DNA of 64,000 nucleotides from an uncultured Mycobacterium sp. Its GTDB lineage: Bacteria > Actinomycetota > Actinomycetes > Mycobacteriales > Mycobacteriaceae. Location: the NCBI GenBank assembly GCA_900078375.1, contig FLQS01000025.1, positions 16,479 through 80,478 of the forward strand, given 5' to 3'. Shown piece after piece: positions 43,909 through 51,740 of this stretch (positions are counted from its first letter, which is position 1; each line of letters begins with the position of its first letter). Both the position numbers and the translations under genes were made by a program. The notes below the pieces were generated by a model that saw only the letters and a program-made list of their open reading frames with translations, was not told where the DNA came from and made no database searches.

Positions 43909-45015
43909 ATGCACACAGACGTAGGCATGGTGGCGTGGGTTCGACGGTGGTGGAACCAACCCGATCAGTACGACTGGTTGTCCGAATACCTTGCGTCGCG
44001 CCAACTACAGCGCTTGAGCCGATTCTTGATCGCGTCGGTCGTCATCACCCTGGGTGCGGTGCCCTTGGTGATGCTTTTCAGCCCGTCGGGCCCGCAGGGT
44101 GAGGTCCACCGGACTGCCGCGATCGTCATGTCGGCCCTGGCGTTCGGCGGGGCATGCAGCTGGCTGACCGGCTGGCCGACTCGTCGTCAGTCCGCCCTCT
44201 TCGCGGTCGGGGCCAACGCGGGTGTGACCATCGCCTGCCTGATTGCCGGGACGCCGGCCACGGGCTTGTTGGCGTGTGCCACCTTTGTTCCCATCGCCAG
44301 CTACGTCGGCCTGTATCACTCCAGCAAGCTGTTGGCGGTGACACTGGTCAATGCCGTCATCACCACCGTGTTCGCCGGGGTGCGGATCGCCGCGGCCGGC
44401 GATACCGCGATGGCTATCGGGCATGTGCTGGGTGTCCTGGTCGCAGTGCTCGCGGTCCCGTTCGGGAATCAGTTGCTCCTGCATCTGCTGAGCCTTGACG
44501 CACGGATGTCGGACACCGATCCGCTCACCGGACTGCGCAACCGGCGGGGCTATGACCAGGCGGCGGTGCAGCTGATCGCCGCGGCGGATAAGTCCCGGGA
44601 ACGGTGGCTCGCCGTGGTGATGGTCGACCTGGACGGGTTCAAACAGATCAACGACCGCCACGGGCACGGTTTCGGCGACACCGTGCTGATGGCAGTCGCC
44701 GACAACTTGCGGCGGGTCAGCCCGATGAATTCGGTGGTGGCCCGCCTCGGTGGCGAAGAGTTCCTGATCGCCGAGCTGATCGAGTCACACGCTCCTGCTG
44801 CCTGCGCCGAGCGTATCCGCGATGCTGTCGCGTCCATGCCGTACGGCGTGACCGCCAGCGTCGGAGTGGCGGCGGTGCCCGTCAACGACATAGACGCGAC
44901 CGCGGTCGCCCCGACCGTCAAACAGTTGGGGGAGGCGGCCGACGCCGCCATGTACGACGCCAAACGCGCCGGCGGCAACCAGGTCCGCTACCGCGCCGGC
45001 GTCGGCCCCGGCTGA
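43909..45015 (+). CDS. Diguanylate cyclase (membrane GGDEF protein)
   Basis: 368 residues from the ATG at 43909, preceded by GGGAG. About six N-terminal membrane helices are followed by a GGDEF domain starting at MSDTDPLTGLRNRRGYDQA, with VVMVDLDGFKQINDRHGHGFGD and the catalytic RLGGEEFLIAE. Five residues before GGEEF there is no RxxD, so the allosteric inhibitory site seems absent. No EAL domain. It would synthesise cyclic di-GMP at the membrane. Signal sensed unknown. Confidence 0.9.
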   Translation: MHTDVGMVAWVRRWWNQPDQYDWLSEYLASRQLQRLSRFLIASVVITLGAVPLVMLFSPSGPQGEVHRTAAIVMSALAFGGACSWLTGWPTRRQSALFAVGANAGVTIACLIAGTPATGLLACATFVPIASYVGLYHSSKLLAVTLVNAVITTVFAGVRIAAAGDTAMAIGHVLGVLVAVLAVPFGNQLLLHLLSLDARMSDTDPLTGLRNRRGYDQAAVQLIAAADKSRERWLAVVMVDLDGFKQINDRHGHGFGDTVLMAVADNLRRVSPMNSVVARLGGEEFLIAELIESHAPAACAERIRDAVASMPYGVTASVGVAAVPVNDIDATAVAPTVKQLGEAADAAMYDAKRAGGNQVRYRAGVGPG

Positions 45016-45053
45016 CCTTCACGGCAATGCCCTCTTCCACGACACCCTGGTAA

Positions 45054-45068
45054 TTGAGTTGAACTCAA
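45054..45068. promoter_or_regulatory. Palindromic operator upstream of TetR-PhyH pair
   Basis: TTGAGTT-G-AACTCAA, a perfect 15-bp dyad with 7-bp arms around one base, ending 15 bp before the regulator's GTG start. Its position and form fit an autoregulatory TetR operator. Confidence 0.65.
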
Positions 45069-45082
45069 CTTAGGATGTTCGT

Positions 45083-45691
45083 GTGGTGACGACGGTGACG
45101 GCAGTGACGGCGCGGGGCGTCCAGGCTCGGGAACGGCTCATCGAGGCCGCGACCGCGGAGTTGGCCGGCACCGCACCATTCGAGGTCGCCGGGGTCGCGC
45201 GGCGAGCAGGCGTCAGCGCCGGTCTGCCGTATCGCTACTTCGGCACCCGCACCGGCTTACTCGTGGCTGTCGTCGACGCCTTCTATCAACGCTTCTCCGA
45301 TTCGATCGCACTCCGCACCTATGACGCACCGACCTGGGCGGAACGGGAACGCCAACGCATCGGCGACTGGGTGCACTTTCTCTACGCGGAGCCGGTGGCT
45401 CCGGCGATCCTGGCCGGACTCGGCGACGGCGAGCTGGCCACCGCTCGAAGCCGCTGGCAGCAGGAGATGAGCAAGATCGGCGCGCGGAACATGGCTCAGG
45501 GACAACGTGATGGCGAGATCCCCGTCGACCGCGACCCCGAGTACCTGGCCGCCGCCACGATCGGCGGCACCAACGCCGTCGTCGCGGTGTGTTTGACCCG
45601 CGATCCCCGCCCACCCGCAGCCGATGTCATCGACCAGCTGTGGTCGTTCGTCGCCGGCGCCGTCGGCCTCGACACCACCGCGAAAGGCTAA
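45083..45691 (+). CDS. TetR-family transcriptional regulator
   Basis: 202 residues starting at the first of two GTG codons (45083). The TetR helix-turn-helix is FEVAGVARRAGVSAGLPYRY with FGTRTGLLVAVVDAF after it, at about residues 34-68. A palindromic operator lies just upstream. Four bases separate it from the downstream dioxygenase gene, so it probably controls that gene with itself. Confidence 0.88.
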   Translation: MVTTVTAVTARGVQARERLIEAATAELAGTAPFEVAGVARRAGVSAGLPYRYFGTRTGLLVAVVDAFYQRFSDSIALRTYDAPTWAERERQRIGDWVHFLYAEPVAPAILAGLGDGELATARSRWQQEMSKIGARNMAQGQRDGEIPVDRDPEYLAAATIGGTNAVVAVCLTRDPRPPAADVIDQLWSFVAGAVGLDTTAKG

Positions 45692-45695
45692 ACCT

Positions 45696-46547
45696 ATGTC
45701 CCGCAACACTGTTCGAGTTGACAAGGTCGAAGATCTCTACCGCGACATCGCCGGGACATACCGATCGACCGCGACCACTGCAGAGTCTGAGCACGTCGAA
45801 TCCGAACTGGCCCTGCTCGAGCGTGACGGATACGTGGTCCTCGAAGGCCTCCTTTCGGCGCAGACATGTCAGGACGTCGCCGCCGCGGTGGACCCACTAC
45901 TAGGCCCGGTCGGCCGAAATGCCTTCGAGGGCTTAAACACTCAGCGGGCCTACAGCCTACTGAACAAGACCCGCGGCTGCGACGCCCTCGTCGAGCATCC
46001 ACGGGTCCTGGCACTGCTCGATCGGCTGTTGCTGCCCAATTATCTACTGTCGCAACTGCAGGCCATCAGGATCGGACCCCAGGAGAGCCCGCAATTCCTG
46101 CATTTCGACGACGGGATGTACCCGGTGCCGCGCCCCCGTGCGGCGTTGAGCGCGGCCACCATCTGGGCGATCAACGACTTCACCGCGGACAACGGCGCCA
46201 CCGTAGTCATCCCGGGCAGCCACCGCTGGGACGACGACCGTCAACCCACCGACGCCGACGAACACGTCAGCATCGTGATGCCGGCCGGGTCGGTGGTGTT
46301 CTTCGTGGGCACGCTGTGGCATGGCGGTGGCGCCAACAACACCGGTGACCAGAGTCGGCTGGGCGTCACCGCGCAATACTGTCAGCCGTGGCTGCGCCCT
46401 CAAGAGGCATTCACCCTGTCCACGCCGCCTGCAACGGTGCGGACCGTGTCGGAGAACATCCGCCGGATGCTCGGCTACAGCATCCATCCGCCCTTCATGG
46501 GCATGGTCGACGGGATGCACCCCAAGCGGATCCTGGAGATCAGATAA
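45696..46547 (+). CDS. Phytanoyl-CoA dioxygenase family (PhyH) protein
   Basis: 283 residues from the ATG at 45696. An Fe(II)/2-oxoglutarate dioxygenase fold is indicated by the metal pair HFD in FLHFDDGMYP and the distal histidine in LWHGGGANNT, with a late VTAQYCQPWLRPQEAF carrying a likely 2-oxoglutarate arginine. Hydroxylates an unidentified substrate, perhaps a lipid or small secondary metabolite. Operon with the TetR gene; 3' end overlaps the convergent DUF1304 gene by 8 bp. Confidence 0.85.
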   Translation: MSRNTVRVDKVEDLYRDIAGTYRSTATTAESEHVESELALLERDGYVVLEGLLSAQTCQDVAAAVDPLLGPVGRNAFEGLNTQRAYSLLNKTRGCDALVEHPRVLALLDRLLLPNYLLSQLQAIRIGPQESPQFLHFDDGMYPVPRPRAALSAATIWAINDFTADNGATVVIPGSHRWDDDRQPTDADEHVSIVMPAGSVVFFVGTLWHGGGANNTGDQSRLGVTAQYCQPWLRPQEAFTLSTPPATVRTVSENIRRMLGYSIHPPFMGMVDGMHPKRILEIR

Positions 46548-46938
46548 CGGCGATCACCAGCAGCACGACGGCCACCAACGGAAACGCTCCCTGAGTGACG
46601 GCCGCGCGCGCCTTGTCCGGCGCGGACGCCAGCAGCACGACCGCCGCGGCGAGCATCGAGCCGACGCCGGCGAACACCAATGCCGCACCGATCGCGTTGT
46701 GCCCCAGGATGATTGCGACGATACCGGCGACGCTCACGATCGCCAGGAACAGATTGTAGAAGCCCTGGTTCAAGGCCATCAGTTTGGTCGTCTCGGCTTC
46801 CTCGGCGGTGGTACCGAACGTCGCGCGGGTCCGCGGCGTCGTCCAGGTCAACGACTCCATGGTGAAGATGTAGACGTGCAGCAGCGCGGCGAGGCCGGCG
46901 AAAATCAGTGCAGCGGCGACCATCGGGGCTCCAATCAT
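46540..46938 (-). CDS. DUF1304 membrane protein
   Basis: 132 residues with four membrane helices (AALIFAGLAALLHVYIFTME, NLFLAIVSVAGIVAIILG, GAALVFAGVGSMLAAAVVLL, PLVAVVLLVIAVI). The pattern HVYIFTMESLTWTTPRTRATFG with the following NQGFYNLFLA is characteristic of DUF1304 proteins. The start overlaps the ruvB stop by 4 bp (ATGA), so it is translated with the ruv operon in this organism. Function unknown. Confidence 0.8.
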   Translation of the reverse strand: MIGAPMVAAALIFAGLAALLHVYIFTMESLTWTTPRTRATFGTTAEEAETTKLMALNQGFYNLFLAIVSVAGIVAIILGHNAIGAALVFAGVGSMLAAAVVLLASAPDKARAAVTQGAFPLVAVVLLVIAVI

Positions 46939-48002
46939 TCGAAAAGGCCGGACTGACCGAGTCCGCTGGTCCGCGGCGGTGGCACCATGCCGAGGTGGGT
47001 CCAGGCTAGCGGCGTCGCCACGCGGCCGCGGGGAGTCCGCGCGATCATGCCGGCGCGGACCAGGAACGGCTCGCAGACCTCCTCGACGGTGGTGGCTTCC
47101 TCCCCCACCGCAACCGCGAGGGTGGACACCCCGACCGGACCGCCGCCGAAGCTTTTGGTCAGCGCCGTGAGCACCCCCCGGTCGAGCCGGTCGAGGCCGA
47201 GTTCGTCGACGTCGTAGACCGCCAGCGCCGCCTTGGCGATATCGCGGGTGATCACTCCGTCGGCGCGCACCTCGGCGTAGTCGCGCACGCGCCGCAGCAG
47301 CCGGTTGGCGATGCGTGGCGTGCCCCGCGACCGTCGAGCGATCTCGGCGCCGGCGTCGGACTCGAATTCGATGCCGAGGATGCCCGCCGACCGGGTCAGC
47401 ACCCGTTCCAGATCAGCAGGCTCGTAGAAGTCCATCTGTGCGGTGAACCCGAAGCGGTCGCGCAACGGCCCGGTCAGCGCACCGGACCGGGTGGTGGCAC
47501 CGACCAGGGTGAACGGCGCGACCTCCAGCGGGATCGATGTCGCCCCAGGGCCTTTACCGACGACCACGTCGACCCGGAAGTCCTCCATGGCCAGGTACAA
47601 CATCTCCTCGGCGGGCCGGGCGATGCGGTGGATTTCGTCGATGAACAGCACGTCGTGTTCGACGAGGTTGGACAGCATCGCGGCCAGGTCACCCGCGCGG
47701 AGCAGTGCCGGGCCCGACGTCACCCGCAGCGAGGTGCCCATTTCGGCGGCGATGATCATCGCCAGCGACGTCTTACCCAGGCCGGGCGGACCCGCCAGCA
47801 GGATGTGATCCGGTGTGCCGCCGCGGTTTTTGGCGGCCTCCAGCACGAGCGATAGCTGTTCGCGCACCCTGGACTGACCGATGAACTCCTTGAGGCTGCG
47901 CGGCCGCAGGCTGGCGTCGATATCGCCCTCGCCGACGGTGAGCGCCGCAGAGACATCGCGTTCGAGGTCGTCGCCCTCGTCGTCACCGTCGAACCGGCTC
48001 AC
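46935..48002 (-). CDS. ruvB: Holliday junction branch-migration helicase RuvB
   Basis: 355 residues. Walker A GPPGLGKTSLAMI, Walker B VLFIDEIHRI, sensor-1 GATTRSGALTGPLRDRFGF and a C-terminal winged-helix domain ending in RTPRGRVATPLAWTHLG. It forms the motor of the RuvAB complex. Overlaps ruvA by 4 bp. Under the SOS box at 49186 through the ruvC-ruvA-ruvB transcript. Confidence 0.96.
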   Translation of the reverse strand: MSRFDGDDEGDDLERDVSAALTVGEGDIDASLRPRSLKEFIGQSRVREQLSLVLEAAKNRGGTPDHILLAGPPGLGKTSLAMIIAAEMGTSLRVTSGPALLRAGDLAAMLSNLVEHDVLFIDEIHRIARPAEEMLYLAMEDFRVDVVVGKGPGATSIPLEVAPFTLVGATTRSGALTGPLRDRFGFTAQMDFYEPADLERVLTRSAGILGIEFESDAGAEIARRSRGTPRIANRLLRRVRDYAEVRADGVITRDIAKAALAVYDVDELGLDRLDRGVLTALTKSFGGGPVGVSTLAVAVGEEATTVEEVCEPFLVRAGMIARTPRGRVATPLAWTHLGMVPPPRTSGLGQSGLFE

Positions 48003-48592
48003 TTGGTCTTCCCCAGCAGTGACAGGGCCGCCCGCAGCGCACTCTGCGTATTCGCATCCGGGTCACCGGCAAGCACCTTGTCGGTGGCCTCCTCGGCTTG
48101 CTTGGCCGCAAAGCCAAGTCCGACAAGGGCTTCCACCACTGGCGTGCGCACCGCATGACCGGTGGCCGCGGCCAAACCCGCACCACCGGAGACCGCACCG
48201 ATCTTGTCCCGCAATTCCAGCACCATCCGTTCGGCACCACGCTTGCCGATGCCGGGTACCCGCGTCAAGGCTGTCACGTCGCCGTCGGCGAGTGCCTGGC
48301 GCAGCGCGGTCGCGTCATAGACAGCCAGTGTCGCCAGCGCGATCTTCGGACCGACCCCGGACACCCCGAGCAGCGTCGAGAACAGGTCGCGCGCATCGGA
48401 ATCGGGGAAGCCGTAGAGCGTCTGGGAGTCCTCCCGCACGATCATCGCGGTGATCAGCCGAGCCTCGGCGCCGCGCCGCAGCGTCGCCAGCGTGGCCGGG
48501 GTCACCATCACCTTGTAGCCGACGCCGGCGGCCTCGATGACGACGTGGTCGAGGGCGATGTCGAGGACTTCACCGCGTACCGAGGCGATCAT
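47999..48592 (-). CDS. ruvA: Holliday junction protein RuvA
   Basis: 197 residues from the ATG at 48592. N-terminal OB-fold (MIASVRGEVLDIALDHVVIE), two helix-hairpin-helix motifs (LLGVSGVGPKIALATLAVYD and LTRVPGIGKRGAERMVLELR), and a C-terminal helical domain that binds RuvB (VEALVGLGFAAKQAEEATDK). It holds the four-way junction. Overlaps both ruvC and ruvB by 4 bp. Confidence 0.96.
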   Translation of the reverse strand: MIASVRGEVLDIALDHVVIEAAGVGYKVMVTPATLATLRRGAEARLITAMIVREDSQTLYGFPDSDARDLFSTLLGVSGVGPKIALATLAVYDATALRQALADGDVTALTRVPGIGKRGAERMVLELRDKIGAVSGGAGLAAATGHAVRTPVVEALVGLGFAAKQAEEATDKVLAGDPDANTQSALRAALSLLGKTK

Positions 48593-49167
48593 TTCGCGCT
48601 CCGCGACATCGGCTTGCGCGCGGCTTTCAGCCGAGCTTGGTAGGCGCGTTTCTGTTCGGCGGCCATCGCTTCGGCCTGCGCCATCCGGGCGATCATCGGA
48701 GCGCGCCAGCAGTGGCAGATCGCCAGCGCCAGTGCGTCGGCGGCGTCCGCCGGCGTCGGCTTCTGCTGCAGCTGCAGGATCCGGGTGACCATCGCGGTGA
48801 CCTGTGCCTTGTCTGCCCGGCCGTTGCCGGTGACGGCGGCCTTGACCTCGCTGGGGGTGTGGAAATGCACGTCGATGTCGCGGCGCCCGGCGGCCAGCGC
48901 GATCACGCCGGCGGCCTGGGCGGTGCCCATTGCCGTGTTCGCGTTCTGGTTGGCGAAAACCCGCTCGATCGCGATCACGTCGGGCAGATGGGTGTCCATC
49001 CAATGGTCGACGGTGTCGCTGATCGTCATCAGGCGCCGCTGCAGCGGCTGGTCGGCCGGGGTGCGCACCACGTCAACATCCAGCGCGGTGACCTGGCGGC
49101 CACCGCGGGACTCGATCACGGACAGACCGCACCGCGTCAACCCTGGGTCGACTCCCATCACGCGCAC
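48589..49167 (-). CDS. ruvC: Crossover junction endodeoxyribonuclease RuvC
   Basis: 192 residues from the GTG at 49167, chosen for a GGAAAGGG ribosome binding site upstream. RNase H-fold nuclease: catalytic acidic residues in VMGVDPGLTRCG, DVIAIERVFANQN and ADAADALALAICH. Cuts Holliday junctions. The SOS box at 49186-49201 lies 19 bp upstream of the start, giving LexA control of ruvC-ruvA-ruvB. Confidence 0.95.
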   Translation of the reverse strand: MRVMGVDPGLTRCGLSVIESRGGRQVTALDVDVVRTPADQPLQRRLMTISDTVDHWMDTHLPDVIAIERVFANQNANTAMGTAQAAGVIALAAGRRDIDVHFHTPSEVKAAVTGNGRADKAQVTAMVTRILQLQQKPTPADAADALALAICHCWRAPMIARMAQAEAMAAEQKRAYQARLKAARKPMSRSAK

Positions 49168-49185
49168 GGATTGCCCTTTCCGACT

Positions 49186-49201
49186 ACGAACAGCTGTTCG
49201 A
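49186..49201. promoter_or_regulatory. SOS box of the ruvCAB operon
   Basis: On the minus strand TCGAAC-AGCT-GTTCGT, one mismatch from the mycobacterial LexA consensus. It stands 19 bp upstream of ruvC. The divergent cupin gene starts 78 bp away and is less likely to be a target. Confidence 0.82.
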
Positions 49202-49278
49202 TAACAGTAGCGGGCTGGGCTGACGGGATCGGTGATGACACGCCACGCGGATCGCTGAGCAGTGGCTATCGTCAGACC

Positions 49279-49728
49279 ATGGGCGGCCCTGATGCATTCC
49301 ACCCCGATCTGTCCGGCAGCGAGCCGGTCCGCAACCGAGTGCGCCACGTCAAGGCCGCCGACCTGGTCGGCGACACCGGCCAGACCGGCGGTATGCAGCG
49401 GTTCGCCGCGATCACCGGCGCGTCCGTCGGGTCGGAGAAGCTGTGGATGGGCGAGACCCACGTCAGACCGGGTGTGGCGTCGGCCAACCATCACCACGGC
49501 GAGTCGGAGACGGCGATCTTCGTGCGCAGCGGCCACCCGGAATTCGTCTTCCACGATGGCGTCCAGGAAGTGCGCATCAGTACCGAGCCGGGTGACTACA
49601 TCTTCGTTCCGCCGCACCTGCCGCACCGGGAGGAGAACCCGGACCCCGCTGAGCCGGCCGTCGTGGTGATCGCGCGCAGCACGCAGCAGGCCATCGTCGT
49701 CAATCTGGACCGGCTGTATCCGCTGTGA
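49279..49728 (+). CDS. Cupin-domain protein
   Basis: 149 residues from the ATG at 49279. A single cupin fold: metal histidines in ANHHHGESETAIFVRSG and a second motif in PGDYIFVPPHLPHREENPDP. Small cupins of this type bind Fe, Mn or Zn; activity unknown. Its stop is overlapped by the TetR start (GTGA), so it belongs with that regulator. Confidence 0.83.
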   Translation: MGGPDAFHPDLSGSEPVRNRVRHVKAADLVGDTGQTGGMQRFAAITGASVGSEKLWMGETHVRPGVASANHHHGESETAIFVRSGHPEFVFHDGVQEVRISTEPGDYIFVPPHLPHREENPDPAEPAVVVIARSTQQAIVVNLDRLYPL

Positions 49729-50321
49729 GCATCGAGGACACCGCCGAGCGGGCCAGGCCGGGCCGGCCGCGTAGCGAGCAGTCCCGCGCGGCGGTGGTGC
49801 GCGCGACCTCAGAGTTGTTGCACGAGATCGGGTTACGAGCGATGACGACCGAGCAGATCGCCGCCCGCAGCGGGTCCAGCAAGGCCACGATCTACAAGTG
49901 GTGGCCGAACAAATACGCCGTCGCCGTCGACGCGTTCTTCTCCGAGATGCAGGCCGACTCCCCCGACCCCGACACGGGTTCAGCCCGGGGAGATTTCACG
50001 ATCTGGCTGCGCGGACTGTTCCACTTCTACACCGGGCCGAGCGGGCGGGTGTTCGCGCAGTTGGTCGGGGAGGCTCAGTTCGATCCCGAGGTGACCAATG
50101 AGCTGCGCGACGGGCTGATCCGCACTCGGCGCGCCGCGCTGGAGACCGTCTGGGACCGCGGTGTCGCGCGCGGAGAGCTGCGTGCGGACGTCGACCGCGA
50201 CGTCGCGATCGACCTGATCATCGGGCCCGCCCTGTACCGGCTGATGACCAGCCGCGGCGCCATGGATGATGCCGCCGCCGACGCGATCGTCGACGCTGCC
50301 GTCCGCGGCCTGGCCCGGTGA
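49725..50321 (+). CDS. TetR-family transcriptional regulator
   Basis: 198 residues from the GTG at 49725. DNA-binding region RSEQSRAAVVRATSELL, then MTTEQIAARSGSSKATIYKW with WPNKYAVAVDAFF. The KWWPNKY variant of the third helix is frequent in actinobacterial TetR regulators that bind AAACTG-type dyads, and exactly such a dyad stands at 50375, before the next gene. Co-translated with the cupin gene. Confidence 0.88.
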   Translation: MSIEDTAERARPGRPRSEQSRAAVVRATSELLHEIGLRAMTTEQIAARSGSSKATIYKWWPNKYAVAVDAFFSEMQADSPDPDTGSARGDFTIWLRGLFHFYTGPSGRVFAQLVGEAQFDPEVTNELRDGLIRTRRAALETVWDRGVARGELRADVDRDVAIDLIIGPALYRLMTSRGAMDDAAADAIVDAAVRGLAR

Positions 50322-50374
50322 GCGACCTCACCGTCGCCGTCGGGACTAATCGCGCAGCCGCCGGCGCTCTACAT

Positions 50375-50400
50375 TTCGAAACTGTACGTTCAGTTTCGAA
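50375..50400. promoter_or_regulatory. Palindromic operator before small secreted gene
   Basis: TTCGAAACTG (50375-50384) and CAGTTTCGAA (50391-50400), perfect 10-bp arms with a 6-bp spacer. The right arm ends 12 bp before the downstream start codon and directly abuts the GGAG ribosome binding site. Likely bound by the TetR protein encoded just upstream. Confidence 0.65.
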
Positions 50401-50412
50401 GGAGAAAACATC

Positions 50413-50673
50413 ATGTCAATCAAACTTCACCTCGCCGCCGGCCTGCTGGGCACCGGTATCGCCGCGGCTCTCCTGGCCGCGCCGATCGCCTCCGCGGCGG
50501 ACGATCCTCACATGGTCTGCACCACCGTCAGTGACGGCAACAGCCAGTGCGAGACACCAGGCAACGCCCAGCTGACCGCCTCCCCGCAAGACGTCCCCTA
50601 CCCGACGCTGTATCCGTTCCTGTTGGGCGACGGGCTGATCTTCCACAACGGGCACGGCCACGGCATGCGCTGA
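50413..50673 (+). CDS. Small secreted protein
   Basis: 86 residues, ribosome binding site AAGGAG. Signal peptide AAGLLGTGIAAALLAAPIAS with cleavage near ASAADD. The mature part has two cysteines (MVCTTVSDGNSQCET) and ends in a His/Gly-rich tail (HNGHGHGMR) that may bind metal. No family recognised. The strong dyad at its promoter suggests TetR control. Its stop abuts the stop of the small convergent gene at 50674. Confidence 0.72.
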   Translation: MSIKLHLAAGLLGTGIAAALLAAPIASAADDPHMVCTTVSDGNSQCETPGNAQLTASPQDVPYPTLYPFLLGDGLIFHNGHGHGMR

Positions 50674-50832
50674 TCAGGCCTCGGTTGCGAACCGCGTCAG
50701 CGTGCCGCGCTGCGCGCCAAGCCACTTCGGCGCCAGCCGGAACGGCCACATCACCAGGAACGGCAGCATGCCGACAAGGATCAGTCCATCGCGGGTGGCG
50801 AGGCCGGTCACTTCCGCCGCGGGCGAGCTCAC
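50674..50832 (-). CDS. 52-residue membrane protein coupled to yebC
   Basis: Too short for the usual length cut. The GTG at 50832 overlaps the yebC stop as GTGA, the frame then runs 52 codons to a TGA at 50674. The product has a polar start (SSPAAEVTGLATRDG), one hydrophobic helix (LILVGMLPFLVMWPF, about residues 17-31) and a basic tail (RLAPKWLGAQRG). Codon choice is GC-rich in third positions like its neighbours. The 4-bp overlap makes translational coupling very likely. No family recognised. Confidence 0.7.
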   Translation of the reverse strand: MSSPAAEVTGLATRDGLILVGMLPFLVMWPFRLAPKWLGAQRGTLTRFATEA

Positions 50833-51581
50833 TCCTCGATCTCGGCCAGGACCTCGTCGGAGATGTCGGCGTTGGTGTACACGTCCTGCACGTCGTCGCT
50901 GTCCTCCAGCGCATCGACGAGCTTCATGATCTTGCGGGCGCCGTCGGCGTCCAGCGGCACCGTCACCGACGCCTGGAATCCGGCCTCGGCGGAGTCGTAG
51001 TCGATGCCGGCGTCCTGCAGCGCGGTGCGCACCGCGACCAGATCGGTCGGCTCGGAGATGACCTCGAAGCTGTCGCCGAGATCGTTGACCTCCTCGGCAC
51101 CCGCATCCAGGACCGCCAGCAGCACGTCGTCCTCGGACTGGCCGTTCTTGTCCAGGATGACGACACCCTTGCGGGAGAACAGGTAGGACACCGATCCGGG
51201 GTCGGCCATGTTGCCGCCGTTGCGGGTCATGGCGACGCGGACCTCACCGGCGGCACGGTTGCGGTTGTCGGTCAGGCACTCGATGAGCACCGCGACACCG
51301 TTGGGTCCGTAACCCTCGTACATGATCGTCTGCCAGTCGGCGCCGCCGGCTTCTTCACCGGCCCCACGCTTGCGGGCCCGCTCGATGTTGTCGTTGGGGA
51401 CCGAGGTCTTCTTGGCCTTCTGGATGGCGTCGTACAGGGTGGGGTTACCGCCGGGATCGCCACCACCGGTACGTGCCGCAACCTCGATGTTCTTGATCAG
51501 CCGGGCGAACTCCTTGCCGCGGCGCGCATCCTTGACGGCCTTCTGGTGTTTGGTTGTAGCCCACTTGGAATGGCCGCTCAT
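50829..51581 (-). CDS. YebC/PmpR-type regulatory protein
   Basis: 250 residues, standard length. N-terminal MSGHSKWATTKHQKAVKDARRGKEF and DNIERARKRGAGE are signatures of the YebC/TACO1 family, with later YEGYGPNGVAVLIECLTDNRNR. Members act as transcription regulators or, as shown for some, help ribosomes through proline stretches. Rv2603c in M. tuberculosis, near ruvC as here. Confidence 0.93.
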   Translation of the reverse strand: MSGHSKWATTKHQKAVKDARRGKEFARLIKNIEVAARTGGGDPGGNPTLYDAIQKAKKTSVPNDNIERARKRGAGEEAGGADWQTIMYEGYGPNGVAVLIECLTDNRNRAAGEVRVAMTRNGGNMADPGSVSYLFSRKGVVILDKNGQSEDDVLLAVLDAGAEEVNDLGDSFEVISEPTDLVAVRTALQDAGIDYDSAEAGFQASVTVPLDADGARKIMKLVDALEDSDDVQDVYTNADISDEVLAEIEE

Positions 51582-51740
51582 CGGGTTCTTCTCCGTACTT
51601 TCCGTCCTGCCGTAACCCGACGAGTCTACTGGTCGGCGCGCGTCAGCTCGTTAGACGAGGTCGGGCAACGCCGAGCGTGGGCCTTGACGTCGAAACCGCC
51701 GCCAGAAATCACCAATAACCCGCACTCTCGACGAGCCGGC

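Noticed and set aside
50318..50575. 85-residue open frame starting at the TetR stop
   Set aside because: It crosses the operator and runs out of frame through the small secreted gene, whose signal peptide and ribosome binding site are clear.
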